10,217 nt of DNA from NCBI GenBank assembly GCA_964515805.1, contig CAZEUZ010000151.1, positions 1-10,217 on the forward strand, written 5' to 3'. The stretch is from CAZEUZ01 sp964515805. GTDB taxonomy: Bacteria; Pseudomonadota; Gammaproteobacteria; Pseudomonadales; Cellvibrionaceae. Under the pieces are notes generated by a model, which was given only the letters and a program-made list of their open reading frames with translations, had not been told where the DNA came from and made no database searches. Of the stretch, positions 1 to 6,655 are shown in pieces; positions within the stretch are counted from its first letter, which is position 1, and each line of letters starts with the position of its first letter. Position numbers and translations under genes: made by a program.

Positions 1-174
1 AGATTGCCCTATAGTGAGGCATCTCTCACTCAAACCAGCAGTGGAGGCACCCCCTACGGCCCTTCTCATTTGGCCGGTGCTGACAGCACGCTAGCTTTGA
101 CTGAAGATGAAATACAGTTGTGCCAAGCGCTGGGAAAACGTCTTGCCGTTACTGCAAAAAAACTATCGAATTAG
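1..174 (+). CDS. wrbA: NAD(P)H:quinone oxidoreductase WrbA, C-terminal fragment (5' end outside window)
   Basis: Reading frame 1 is open from the first base and ends at TAG 172-174, giving the last 57 residues of a protein whose start lies upstream of the window. The fragment contains TSSGGTPYGPSHLAGAD followed by an acidic helix (LTEDEIQLCQALGKRLA), which matches the end of the WrbA family of flavodoxin-like FMN-dependent NAD(P)H:quinone oxidoreductases. These are cytosolic tetramers that reduce quinones by two electrons and protect against oxidative stress. The glycine-rich GGTPYG segment is a family hallmark near the active site. A small DUF2069 membrane protein gene follows directly; wrbA followed by DUF2069 is also the order in Pseudomonas, which supports the call. 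The FMN-binding N-terminal part cannot be assessed because it lies outside the window. Confidence 0.85.
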   Translation, partial: RLPYSEASLTQTSSGGTPYGPSHLAGADSTLALTEDEIQLCQALGKRLAVTAKKLSN

Positions 175-185
175 ATAATATTGTT

Positions 186-539
186 TTGATTACGCTCACC
201 AAACCACATCTTAGCATTGCACAAATCAGTAGCTATGGTTGTTATTTATCTCTGCTTTGCTTATTGCTGTTAAAAAATCTATTCAGTGCTAACGGGTCAA
301 TCATACTTCTGTCTTTCCAAACGCTGCCACTATTGATTGTGCTGCCCGGCATTTACCGTAACCACTATAGAGCCTTTAACTGGTTGTGTTTTATCGTATT
401 GATTTATTTTACAGCTTATGTGGCAGAAGTAGGCTCACCGTTGCGTGAATGGACGGATTACCTGGGGCTCACTCTATCTGTACTGTTGTTCGTTAGCGCT
501 ATGTTTACCAGTCGGCAACTACAGCGCCGCATTTCGTAA
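186..539 (+). CDS. DUF2069 family small integral membrane protein
   Basis: This is a short, very hydrophobic protein of about 117 residues (if started at TTG 186) with roughly four membrane segments. They are the stretch around SLLCLLLLKNLF, the stretch around PLLIVLPGIY, the block FNWLCFIVLIYFTAYVAEV, and a C-terminal segment around LTLSVLLFVSAMF. The pattern 'LPGIYRNHYRAFNWLCF' then 'GSPLREWTDYLGLTLSVLLF' fits DUF2069, a family of unknown function commonly placed next to wrbA. The start is uncertain. The frame is also open back to GTG 120, but that adds residues encoded inside wrbA that look like out-of-frame translation (polar, cysteine-rich), so TTG 186, 11 bases after the wrbA stop, is preferred. 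Neither start has a clear Shine-Dalgarno. The lolE-like gene begins 19 bases downstream, suggesting one transcript. The function is unknown. Confidence 0.75.
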   Translation: MITLTKPHLSIAQISSYGCYLSLLCLLLLKNLFSANGSIILLSFQTLPLLIVLPGIYRNHYRAFNWLCFIVLIYFTAYVAEVGSPLREWTDYLGLTLSVLLFVSAMFTSRQLQRRIS

Positions 540-558
540 ACGAAAACTCTTCCATTCA

Positions 559-1794
559 ATGTTTAACCCTGTCACCATTTTTATCGGCGTTCGCTACACC
601 TTGTCACGTCAACTAAGTCGCTCAGTCTCATTTATTTCCGCGATCGCAATTATCGGCTTGGTATTGGGGATTGGTCTGCTAATACTGGTTCTGTCGGTAA
701 TGAACGGTTTTGATAAAGCATTGCGTGAACGCATTTTAAACATCGTTCCTCAGTTATCCATTTACCATTTTGATGGAGTCAGTGACTGGCAACAATGGCG
801 CCAGCAGTTACTAGACACACCTAACGTTGTCGGAATAGCCCCCTTTGTTCAGTTGCAAGGCATGGTGGCCGTCCGGAAAAAAGTCGAACCCGTCCTTGTT
901 TATGGCATCAGCGGCGACTATGAAAATGATGTGTCAATCATCAATCAGTACTTGCAAGAGCATACATTAAACACACTGAATCTGCAGCCGCATACAGCAG
1001 TATTGGGAAGTGCTTTAGCAGCAAAGTTACAGCTCAATGTAAATGATACATTTAGGGTTATCATTCCACGCAAAAGCAACCCTAAAGGCGCCCCCGAGAT
1101 TACCAGCTTACACGTGATCGATATTTTCACGAGTCAAACGGAGTTGGATCAGTCGCTGATTCTACTAGGATTACAGTCTGCTGCAGCATTAACGGAAAAC
1201 AAACAAAGGATTACGGGTTTACGTTTTAAAGTAGACGATCTGTTTACTGCGCCATTAACAGCGAAACAATTAGTGGGACAACTACCACAAGGTTTTTACA
1301 GCAGTGACTGGACACGTACCCACGGCAATCTTTACCATGCCGTGCAATTGTCAAAGAAAATGGTGGGTTTATTATTGTTGTTAATTATCGCCATTGCTGC
1401 ATTTAACGTTGTCTCAACTCTCGTTATGGCAGTGGTGGATAAACACAGCGACATTGCCATATTGCGTACACTTGGCGCTAGTAGCCGAGAGATTATGGCG
1501 ATTTTTGTGGTGCAGGGTACAATCATAGGAGCTGTTGGTACAGTACTTGGCGGCATCCTAGGCATCTCACTATCTTTCATCGTAAAGGATTTTGTGCACT
1601 GGATAGAGATAGTATTTGACATTCACTTTTTAAAAAGTGATGTCTATCCAATCAGTTTTTTACCGGCAGAGATTATCTGGCAGGATGTTTTTTGGGTGCT
1701 GACAGTCAGTGTGCTTATGAGCCTGCTAGCAACAATTTATCCATCGTTAAAAGCCAGTCGCATTAATCCTGCGGACGCCTTGCGATACGAATAG
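559..1794 (+). CDS. lolE: LolE-like lipoprotein-releasing ABC transporter permease subunit
   Basis: The 411-residue inner-membrane protein matches the LolC/LolE family, usually 400-415 residues. This family extracts outer-membrane lipoproteins from the inner membrane and hands them to LolA, powered by the ATPase LolD. One membrane helix lies at ~24-47, a large periplasmic domain at ~48-265, then three helices at ~267-291, ~316-340 and ~376-396. The last three belong to an FtsX-like domain. The segment FNVVSTLVMAVVDKHSDIAI leads into LRTLGA, the coupling-helix region that contacts LolD. The end (FLKSDVYPISFLPAEIIWQD, then YPSLKASRINPADALRYE) is closer to E. coli LolE than to LolC. A proline-containing loop (RVIIPRKSNPKGAPEI, ~166-181) sits where LolC has its LolA-binding hook. 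ATG 559 is chosen because the open frame upstream to 445 only re-reads the DUF2069 gene. No Shine-Dalgarno is evident. No lolD or second permease is adjacent; the next gene is convergent. Family certain, LolE subtype likely. Confidence 0.85.
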   Translation: MFNPVTIFIGVRYTLSRQLSRSVSFISAIAIIGLVLGIGLLILVLSVMNGFDKALRERILNIVPQLSIYHFDGVSDWQQWRQQLLDTPNVVGIAPFVQLQGMVAVRKKVEPVLVYGISGDYENDVSIINQYLQEHTLNTLNLQPHTAVLGSALAAKLQLNVNDTFRVIIPRKSNPKGAPEITSLHVIDIFTSQTELDQSLILLGLQSAAALTENKQRITGLRFKVDDLFTAPLTAKQLVGQLPQGFYSSDWTRTHGNLYHAVQLSKKMVGLLLLLIIAIAAFNVVSTLVMAVVDKHSDIAILRTLGASSREIMAIFVVQGTIIGAVGTVLGGILGISLSFIVKDFVHWIEIVFDIHFLKSDVYPISFLPAEIIWQDVFWVLTVSVLMSLLATIYPSLKASRINPADALRYE

Positions 1795-1824
1795 TTATAA
1801 AGACTGCGCGTAGATTCCACATTG

Positions 1825-2478
1825 TCACGCCTTGTTAACTATCTTAGGCTTTATCCTATTAGGATAACAGGTTCTGCAAATGCCACATACGCGACCGTCA
1901 CAACCTCTGGCGGTACAAAATTCACGCCCATAATAAATAATCTGCAAATGCAAATCATTCCAATATTCTTTAGGGAATAAACGCTTTAAGTCTTTTTCAG
2001 TTTGGGAAACATTTTTACCATTGGTCAGCCCCCAACGCTGAGCGAGCCGATGAATATGCGTATCGACCGGGAAGGTCGGTTCACCAAACGCCTGTGACAT
2101 AACTACGCTGGCCGTCTTGTGACCAACGCCGGGCAGCGCTTCTAGATCGTCAATATTATCAGGTACTCGACCTTGGTATTGCTCTACCAATATCTGTGAA
2201 AGTTTAACAATAGCTTTAGATTTTTTGGGAGATAGACCGCAAGGTCGAATAATGTCCTCTACCTGCTCAACAGCACACCGACTCATCGTTTGAGCATTGT
2301 CTGCCAACCGCCACAATAATGGGGTTACTTTATTAACACGCTCATCGGTACACTGCGCAGAAAGCAATACAGCAACCAGTAGTGTATAAGGATCGCGGTG
2401 CTTTAGTGGAATGGGGGGATTAGGGTAGAGAGCTTGCAATGTCTGTAAAATATAGCTTACCCGTTCTTTTTTTAACAT
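1825..2478 (-). CDS. nth: Endonuclease III (DNA glycosylase/AP lyase), variant Fe-S loop
   Basis: The 217-residue protein is a base-excision repair enzyme that removes oxidised pyrimidines and cleaves the abasic site by beta-elimination. The helix-hairpin-helix LPGVGHKTASVV (115-126) contains the catalytic lysine K121, and VDTHIHR carries the catalytic aspartate D139. The N-terminal region PYTLLVAVLLSAQCTDERVN is characteristic of the family. The C-terminal cluster region has five cysteines at 188, 193, 198, 201 and 204. Their spacing differs from the usual C-x6-C-x2-C-x5-C of E. coli-type Nth, yet the arrangement resembles an alternative Nth clade I associate mainly with Bacteroidetes/Verrucomicrobia-like sequences (from memory). 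The gene starts at ATG 2478, 73 bases downstream of the hisS stop, and is probably co-transcribed with hisS. No strong Shine-Dalgarno is visible. It converges with the lolE-like gene, leaving 30 bases between the stops and no obvious terminator. Confidence 0.95.
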   Translation of the reverse strand: MLKKERVSYILQTLQALYPNPPIPLKHRDPYTLLVAVLLSAQCTDERVNKVTPLLWRLADNAQTMSRCAVEQVEDIIRPCGLSPKKSKAIVKLSQILVEQYQGRVPDNIDDLEALPGVGHKTASVVMSQAFGEPTFPVDTHIHRLAQRWGLTNGKNVSQTEKDLKRLFPKEYWNDLHLQIIYYGREFCTARGCDGRVCGICRTCYPNRIKPKIVNKA

Positions 2479-2551
2479 ATCGATAATCGTTTTTGTAATA
2501 CCCTATTTTTCAGGTTAGTGCGAATATTTCACCGCTCTCGCCGATCTCTTC

Positions 2552-3841
2552 TTATGCTGACGTTTCTCCAATCACTTTAGCAAGTAACGCAATGGCATCC
2601 TCAATTGATAGCGTCTGTTGTGGCTGTTGCTCACGTAAAAATTTCACAGTTACAGATTGACCTTTTACCTCATCCGACCCCAATACAACAGCCACTATGG
2701 CGCCACTCTTGTCGGCTTTTTTCAGTTGATTTTTAAAACTGCCGCCGCCACAGTGGCTTAAAATGATCCAATTTGGTAGTGCCTCACGCAATTTTTCTGC
2801 AACAGTCAATCCATAGATTTCAGCACCTTCAGCTATGGCAACATAAATAGCGGGAATAGGCCTAATTTTAGAAGGCACTGCTTGCATGGCCTCCATCAGT
2901 AACACTAGGCGCTCAACTCCCATCGCAAAACCCACAGCAGGTGTAGCTTTGCCGCCGAGCTGACTGACCAACCCGTCATAGCGCCCGCCGGCGCAGACAG
3001 CGCCCTGAGCACCCAATTTACCGGTCACCCACTCAAACACGGTGTTGGAGTAGTAATCTAAACCGCGCACTAATTGTGGATTGATCCGGTAGTTCAAACC
3101 GGCATTATCCAGTATCGACAATAACTTTTGAAAATACGTACGCGACTGATCGTCAATAAACGCATCGAATTGAGGTGCATCGGCTAGCAAATCTTGTGTC
3201 TGCGGATTTTTACTATCGAGTATCCGCAGCGGATTGGTCGTTAAACGCCGTTGGCTATCGGAATCAAGTTGTTGCTGAAGAGGCATTAGATAATCTACTA
3301 ATGCCTGTCGATAAGCTACTCTGGATTCAGCATTGCCTATCGAGTTAATCTCCAAAGACAGCGCCTCGCTAATTCCCAGATTTTTCCATAAACGCGCGGT
3401 CATCAGCAGTAGTTCTGCGTCGATATCTGGGCCCGCCAAGCCAAAGGCTTCGACACCGATTTGATGAAACTGGCGGAGACGGCCCTTTTGTGGCCGCTCG
3501 TAACGAAACATGGGCCCTACATACCATAACCGCTGCGTCTGATTATAGAGCAACCCGTTGGACTCACATGCACGCACACAGGAGGCAGTACCTTCTGGTC
3601 GCAATGTAACACTTTCGCCATTGCGGTCGTCAAAAGTGTACATCTCCTTCTCGACGATATCAGTGACCTCACCAATGGAGCGTTTGAACAAGGCTGTTTC
3701 TTCTAACAAGGGAAAACGTATTTCATGGTAACCATAGCGCCTGAACAGTGATGCTACTGTCGCTTCAAGATACTGCCAGACAGGTGATTCACTGGGCAGT
3801 AAATCTTTCATGCCGGTAATCGGCTGTATTTTTTTACTCAC
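2552..3841 (-). CDS. hisS: Histidine--tRNA ligase
   Basis: This is a full-length class IIa aminoacyl-tRNA synthetase of 429 residues (E. coli HisRS is 424) that charges tRNA-His in the cytosol. The N-terminus IQPITGMKDLLP is the family signature. Motif 1 covers ~43-70, and motif 2 is VTLRPEGTA (78-86) with FRYERPQKGRLRQFHQ and the ATP-binding arginine R113. The histidine-specific boxes are LVRGLDYY (257-264) and AGGRYDGL (284-291). Motif 3 is GFAMGVERL (304-312), and a C-terminal anticodon-binding domain runs from ~330 to the end. The start is GTG 3841, preceded by a good ribosome-binding site. The gene lies downstream of a YqfO-like gene and upstream of nth. The ispG-hisS-yfgM-bamB-der neighbourhood common in gammaproteobacteria is absent. 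All catalytic motifs appear intact. Confidence 0.98.
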   Translation of the reverse strand: MSKKIQPITGMKDLLPSESPVWQYLEATVASLFRRYGYHEIRFPLLEETALFKRSIGEVTDIVEKEMYTFDDRNGESVTLRPEGTASCVRACESNGLLYNQTQRLWYVGPMFRYERPQKGRLRQFHQIGVEAFGLAGPDIDAELLLMTARLWKNLGISEALSLEINSIGNAESRVAYRQALVDYLMPLQQQLDSDSQRRLTTNPLRILDSKNPQTQDLLADAPQFDAFIDDQSRTYFQKLLSILDNAGLNYRINPQLVRGLDYYSNTVFEWVTGKLGAQGAVCAGGRYDGLVSQLGGKATPAVGFAMGVERLVLLMEAMQAVPSKIRPIPAIYVAIAEGAEIYGLTVAEKLREALPNWIILSHCGGGSFKNQLKKADKSGAIVAVVLGSDEVKGQSVTVKFLREQQPQQTLSIEDAIALLAKVIGETSA

Positions 3842-3845
3842 GCTA

Positions 3846-3852
3846 CTTTCCT
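3846..3852 (-). promoter_or_regulatory. Ribosome-binding site of hisS, supports GTG start
   Basis: On the minus strand the sequence reads AGGAAAG, with the AGGA core seven bases before the GTG at 3841-3839. It is one of the better Shine-Dalgarno sequences in the window and supports the GTG start of hisS. Confidence 0.6.
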
Positions 3853-3929
3853 ACCTAACGAACTTGATTTATTGACAAGTTATTTATCAACGGTGCCGTA
3901 CGACTGAGGAGCGCCATTGTAGTCATTTG

Positions 3930-4241
3930 TCACACATCCGCCAACCGCCAAACATCGTAGGCAGGCATTTCATAGGGATGGGCGCGGCGCAACGCAGCAA
4001 TTGCCGATTCGACAAGCGCATCGTCACAAACCAACTCGACGCGGTATTCCATAACATGCTCTATGTGCTGATGTTGTCCTAGAAAAGGCTGGCTACCTAT
4101 TAATGGACGGAATTGCCCCTGCCCTAAACACTGCCAACAGCAGTGATCGTAATTACCAATTTTACCGGCACCAGTGGTAAAAACAGCATTTTTTACCGAG
4201 TCTAAATGACTTTCGGGAACATAAAAGACAATTTTGTGCAT
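3930..4241 (-). CDS. YqfO/NIF3-type small domain protein, stand-alone
   Basis: The 103-residue cytosolic protein starts MHKIVFYVPESHLDSVKNAV and ends HPYEMPAYDVWRL, the pattern of the short 'NGG1p-interacting factor NIF3-like' or YqfO family protein of Pseudomonas and relatives. The domain has a PII/CutA1-like ferredoxin fold. It is also found inserted in the larger dinuclear-metal NIF3 proteins such as B. subtilis YqfO. Visible conserved elements are GAGKIGNYDHCCW, GQFRPLIGSQPFLG, an E-rich strand (HVMEYRVELVCDD) and the HPYE motif. The biochemical function is not established. The frame is open upstream to GTG 4286, but ATG 4241 is chosen because homologues begin at this Met-His/Tyr-Lys. No Shine-Dalgarno is visible at either start. 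It is the first gene of a minus-strand row leading into hisS (88-base gap) and is divergent from the RND adaptor gene. Confidence 0.85.
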   Translation of the reverse strand: MHKIVFYVPESHLDSVKNAVFTTGAGKIGNYDHCCWQCLGQGQFRPLIGSQPFLGQHQHIEHVMEYRVELVCDDALVESAIAALRRAHPYEMPAYDVWRLADV

Positions 4242-4504
4242 AGTTGAAGGATAAATAGCGTGTTTTATATTACGGATTACATCCACAAAAATAGTAGTTG
4301 ACGACCCTATTTTTTATTGGTTTCATGCTCATACGCACAATAATTGACAGTTTAAGTTGCAAATGCGACAAATACAAACTCAACAAATCAGTCTCTGAAA
4401 AATTACATATTACGAGAGTCGAAAACGCTGAAAATTATTGACACATGGCCTAGTTGACTTAATTTCATTGTCGTTACAAATCCCAATATCAATCTTAATT
4501 ACCT
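4242..4504. other. Divergent intergenic region between yqfO-like and RND adaptor genes
   Basis: About 263 AT-rich bases separate two divergently transcribed genes and must carry both sets of start signals, unless one gene is read from elsewhere. Two TTGACA hexamers on the plus strand (4344-4349 and 4438-4443) match the sigma-70 -35 box exactly, but only the second has even a weak -10 at suitable spacing. I found no convincing operator palindrome, riboswitch or coding frame. Confidence 0.5.
4438..4465 (+). promoter_or_regulatory. Possible sigma-70 promoter for the RND adaptor gene
   Basis: A perfect -35 hexamer TTGACA lies at 4438-4443, followed after 16 bases by TAATTT at 4460-4465, which matches TATAAT at only three of six positions. 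Transcription would begin around 4472 and leave a leader of about 33 bases before ATG 4505. The distance is plausible but the -10 is poor, so this is a candidate only. Confidence 0.25.
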
Positions 4505-5596
4505 ATGAACTTTTTGCGGCATATTATATGGCTTGGTAACGCCTTATTTTTTCCATTGCTGATTTTACTACTGAACCAAACCGCAGCAGCTCAGCGGCCA
4601 GCTACCCCTGTCTTTGTCACCGTTGTTAAAGAAGTCCATTTTGCCGATAAAGTGGAAGCTTTAGGAACACTGAAATCCAATAAAAATATCGACATCATGT
4701 CCACCGTTACTGAGCTAGTCACCAAAATTAACTTTGACGATGGTCAGCGCGTTAACAAGGGCGATATTCTAATCGAGATGGACGCCGCAGAAGAGCTGGC
4801 GTTGCGGGTAGAAGAGCAGTCACGCATTGACGAAGCCCGCAAACAACGCGACAGACTGCAATCACTGTTCAAACGCGATGTCGCCTCTGAGTCTGCTCTG
4901 GACGAAAATGAGCGCGACTTGGAAACTGCGCAGGCCCGGTTAAAAGCCATCCAGTCTAAAATTGACCAACATATTTTAGTGGCGCCTTTCGATGGCGTTG
5001 TCGGCCTGCGCAACATCAGCATCGGCGCGCTGGCCCAGCCGGGGATGCGCATAGTAACCCTCGACGACGACAGTGTGATGAAACTGGATTTCTCCATTCC
5101 GGAAATATTTATCGCGACATTGAAAGCGGGTGCAAAAATTCAGGCAAATACGCGTGTTTACCCGGATAAAGTATTTGAGGGAGAAATCAGCAGCATCGAT
5201 ACGCGTGTCGACCCAGTAACTCGCTCCATTATCACCAGAGCTTTGCTCGATAATCGTGGGAACCTATTGAAAGCAGGCATGCTAATGCAAGTTGTTATCG
5301 ACAAAAATCCCCGCCAAACGCTTATCGTGCCAGAAGAAGCCATTATCACCAGCGGAAGCGACAGCTTCGTGTTACTGATAGATGCGTCAGATAAGATAAC
5401 CACGGTGAAAAAACAACCGATTATATTGGGCGCACGCCGCAAAGGGGAAGTGGAAGTACTCTCAGGGTTAAACGCTGGTCAAAAGGTCGTAACCCACGGT
5501 ATCACTCGGGCCAAACCAGGTGCTCCAGTGGTGATTAAAGCGATTGAAATCGACAATGAGCCTCTGGCTCAGTTACTACAACAACAACTTAAGTAA
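4505..5596 (+). CDS. RND efflux system periplasmic adaptor (membrane fusion) subunit
   Basis: The 363-residue protein belongs to the HlyD/AcrA-type adaptor family that bridges an RND pump to an outer-membrane channel. An N-terminal signal segment (hydrophobic ~9-24) ends in TAAAQ, with likely cleavage after A29. There is no lipobox, so it is probably a soluble periplasmic or signal-anchored protein. The barrel-sandwich (lipoyl-like) halves lie at ~50-95 and ~155-187 (DGQRVNKGDILIEMD and ILVAPFDGVVGLRNISIG). They flank a charged alpha-hairpin coiled coil at ~96-152. A beta-barrel follows at ~190-265 (IDTRVDPVTRSI), then a membrane-proximal domain (VPEEAIITSG, GARRKGEVEVLSGLNAGQKV). ATG 4505 has no recognisable Shine-Dalgarno. 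The cognate pump is presumably the RND gene at 6656, separated by an unrelated-looking gene. The substrate cannot be inferred, and no local regulator gene is present. Confidence 0.95.
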   Translation: MNFLRHIIWLGNALFFPLLILLLNQTAAAQRPATPVFVTVVKEVHFADKVEALGTLKSNKNIDIMSTVTELVTKINFDDGQRVNKGDILIEMDAAEELALRVEEQSRIDEARKQRDRLQSLFKRDVASESALDENERDLETAQARLKAIQSKIDQHILVAPFDGVVGLRNISIGALAQPGMRIVTLDDDSVMKLDFSIPEIFIATLKAGAKIQANTRVYPDKVFEGEISSIDTRVDPVTRSIITRALLDNRGNLLKAGMLMQVVIDKNPRQTLIVPEEAIITSGSDSFVLLIDASDKITTVKKQPIILGARRKGEVEVLSGLNAGQKVVTHGITRAKPGAPVVIKAIEIDNEPLAQLLQQQLK

Positions 5597-5707
5597 TTGT
5601 GACAATCTATCTTTTGATCATCGCCAACTATTTTTTCCTGTGCAAATATTCCCTGTCATTACAAATTCGCTGTAAAAAAGCCAGTTTATATTTAAGCTAA
5701 TATGATA

Positions 5708-5737
5708 TTGTTAGCGTTCGGTTTCCAATGCTAATAT
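5708..5737 (+). promoter_or_regulatory. Possible promoter of the DUF642-like gene
   Basis: TTGTTA at 5708-5713 (four of six to TTGACA) and TAATAT at 5732-5737 (four of six to TATAAT) are 18 bases apart, in an AT-rich 189-base gap after the adaptor gene. The predicted start would be about 40 bases before ATG 5786. If real, this gene is transcribed apart from the adaptor. The match is weak. Confidence 0.2.
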
Positions 5738-5771
5738 TTAAAACTGAAAATTAACCAATAACACACTTTAA

Positions 5772-5776
5772 AGGTG
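5772..5776 (+). promoter_or_regulatory. Ribosome-binding site deciding the start at 5786
   Basis: AGGTG at 5772-5776 (inside TTAAAGGTG) lies nine bases before ATG 5786. It favours this ATG over the in-frame GTG at 5774, which overlaps the Shine-Dalgarno itself. Confidence 0.5.
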
Positions 5777-5785
5777 CTTTTTACT

Positions 5786-6418
5786 ATGCTAAAAATTAAA
5801 ACCCTAGATAAAAAACCATTTGATGAAGTTAAAAATACCAAAAGAAACTCGTCTTCCTCTTCATTATGGGTAGGAGTCACCATATTAGGTATAGCCGCCA
5901 TCAGCATGTCCTGTAAAGAGGATGCTTCATTACCAAAAGTTGTCAATGGCTCTTTCGAAGAGCCTGTCGTAGCAGGTAACTGGACAACCTATAGAAAAGG
6001 ACAAAACAATATTCCAGGTTGGTCAATAACCAGTGGCGACCTTGACTTAATTAATAAATACTGGGATGGCTCCGACGGTCAGCAGTCTATCGATATGAAT
6101 GGTGGCAGCCCTGTAACTATTGAGCAAACGCTAGGTGGTTTTACTGCCGGTGCAAACTATGTGCTTAAATTTGACTACGGTGTTAACAAAGATGTTGCCG
6201 ACACCAATGTGGGCAATATAAGAGCAGAAATTCTGATCGATGGAGAAAGTAAAAAAACCATTGCAGCAACTACATCGATAAAACCACCTAATTATCAAAC
6301 TGAAAGTATTACGTTTGAAGCGGCGAATGAAGAAGTGACTTTTACGTTTAAAAGTGTATCCCCTGGGAATAAAGGCATTGCTTTGGACAATGTCCGCTTG
6401 GAACTGACAGAGAATTAG
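5786..6418 (+). CDS. DUF642 / choice-of-anchor-C-like secreted protein, putative lipoprotein
   Basis: The 210-residue protein has a single jelly-roll, carbohydrate-binding-like domain. The N-terminus is a charged stretch of about 20 residues, then NSSSSS (21-26), a hydrophobic segment (~27-42) and the sequence AAISMSCKED with C43. The residues before C43 fit a permissive lipobox, but C43 is later than usual in a signal peptide, so a lipoprotein or a simple N-terminal anchor are both possible. The domain begins VNGSFEEP (53-60) and continues with IPGWSITSGDLDLI, GQQSIDMNG, VTIEQTL, YVLKFDYGVN and closes with GIALDNVRLE (197-205). This order is typical of DUF642 and 'choice-of-anchor C' domains, which usually carry a C-terminal sorting signal; none is present here. 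If C43 is lipidated, the +2 lysine would not be an inner-membrane retention signal. The gene looks more AT-rich than its neighbours and sits between an RND adaptor and pump. The ligand and role are unknown. Confidence 0.75.
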   Translation: MLKIKTLDKKPFDEVKNTKRNSSSSSLWVGVTILGIAAISMSCKEDASLPKVVNGSFEEPVVAGNWTTYRKGQNNIPGWSITSGDLDLINKYWDGSDGQQSIDMNGGSPVTIEQTLGGFTAGANYVLKFDYGVNKDVADTNVGNIRAEILIDGESKKTIAATTSIKPPNYQTESITFEAANEEVTFTFKSVSPGNKGIALDNVRLELTEN

Positions 6419-6655
6419 CTACTGGCTATCACCACTTAAATCCCTTTGCCATTGTTACCTTTGCGTGCATTGGTTACATGGTTAACTTGAGCCTGTACAA
6501 AGTAAATTACTTTTTGTAACAGGCCCAATAAACACACTGTCTCATACATTTTCTCAATGGTGCCTAGGCCGAAACATCTGCGATAAGATGTACCTTTCTT
6601 TGACCTCCTTAAGCGCCATAGCCAGCACTGGCCTCAAAGCGAAAAAAGACTGGCC
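6419..6655. other. Intergenic region between DUF642-like and RND pump genes
   Basis: These 237 bases hold no credible coding frame. Two structures are visible: an imperfect stem-loop at 6491-6524 and a possible hairpin at 6617-6658 that includes the pump start codon. No well-matched sigma-70 promoter was found. The length suggests the pump may have its own promoter of a type I cannot recognise, or may be read from upstream. Confidence 0.4.
6491..6524. terminator. Stem-loop after the DUF642-like gene, weak terminator candidate
   Basis: GCCTGT at 6491-6496 pairs perfectly with ACAGGC at 6519-6524. The stem extends with ACAAA against TTTGT around one bulged A and an A/T-rich loop. It starts about 70 bases after the stop at 6418. 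There is no T-tract after it on either strand, so intrinsic termination is doubtful; it could instead stabilise the mRNA 3' end. Confidence 0.3.

Noticed and set aside
445..558. Upstream extension of the LolE-like frame to ATG 445
   Set aside because: It overlaps the end of the DUF2069 gene in another frame and adds 38 residues not expected in LolC/LolE proteins; ATG 559 gives the normal family start and length.
1795..1824. Terminator between the convergent lolE-like and nth genes
   Set aside because: Only 30 bases separate the stops, and no stem with a T-run is visible on either strand.
4242..4286. Upstream extension of the YqfO-like protein to GTG 4286
   Set aside because: The extra 15 residues precede the MHK start expected from the family, and no ribosome-binding site supports the GTG.
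4344..4349. Perfect TTGACA hexamer as a promoter
   Set aside because: No TATAAT-like hexamer lies 15-19 bases downstream; the nearest TACAAA is about 23 bases away.
5702..5738. Imperfect inverted repeat around TTAGCG and GCTAAT
   Set aside because: The arms match only with bulges and mismatches, and no T-tract follows; too weak for a terminator or operator call.
5731..5946. Minus-strand 71-codon frame opposite the DUF642-like start
   Set aside because: Antisense to a better supported gene; the translation has no family resemblance and no ribosome-binding site was found.
6621..6632. GCCAG-CA-CTGGC as a tight hairpin
   Set aside because: A two-base loop is too small for a stable hairpin; the pairing of the left arm with 6650-6658 is more plausible.
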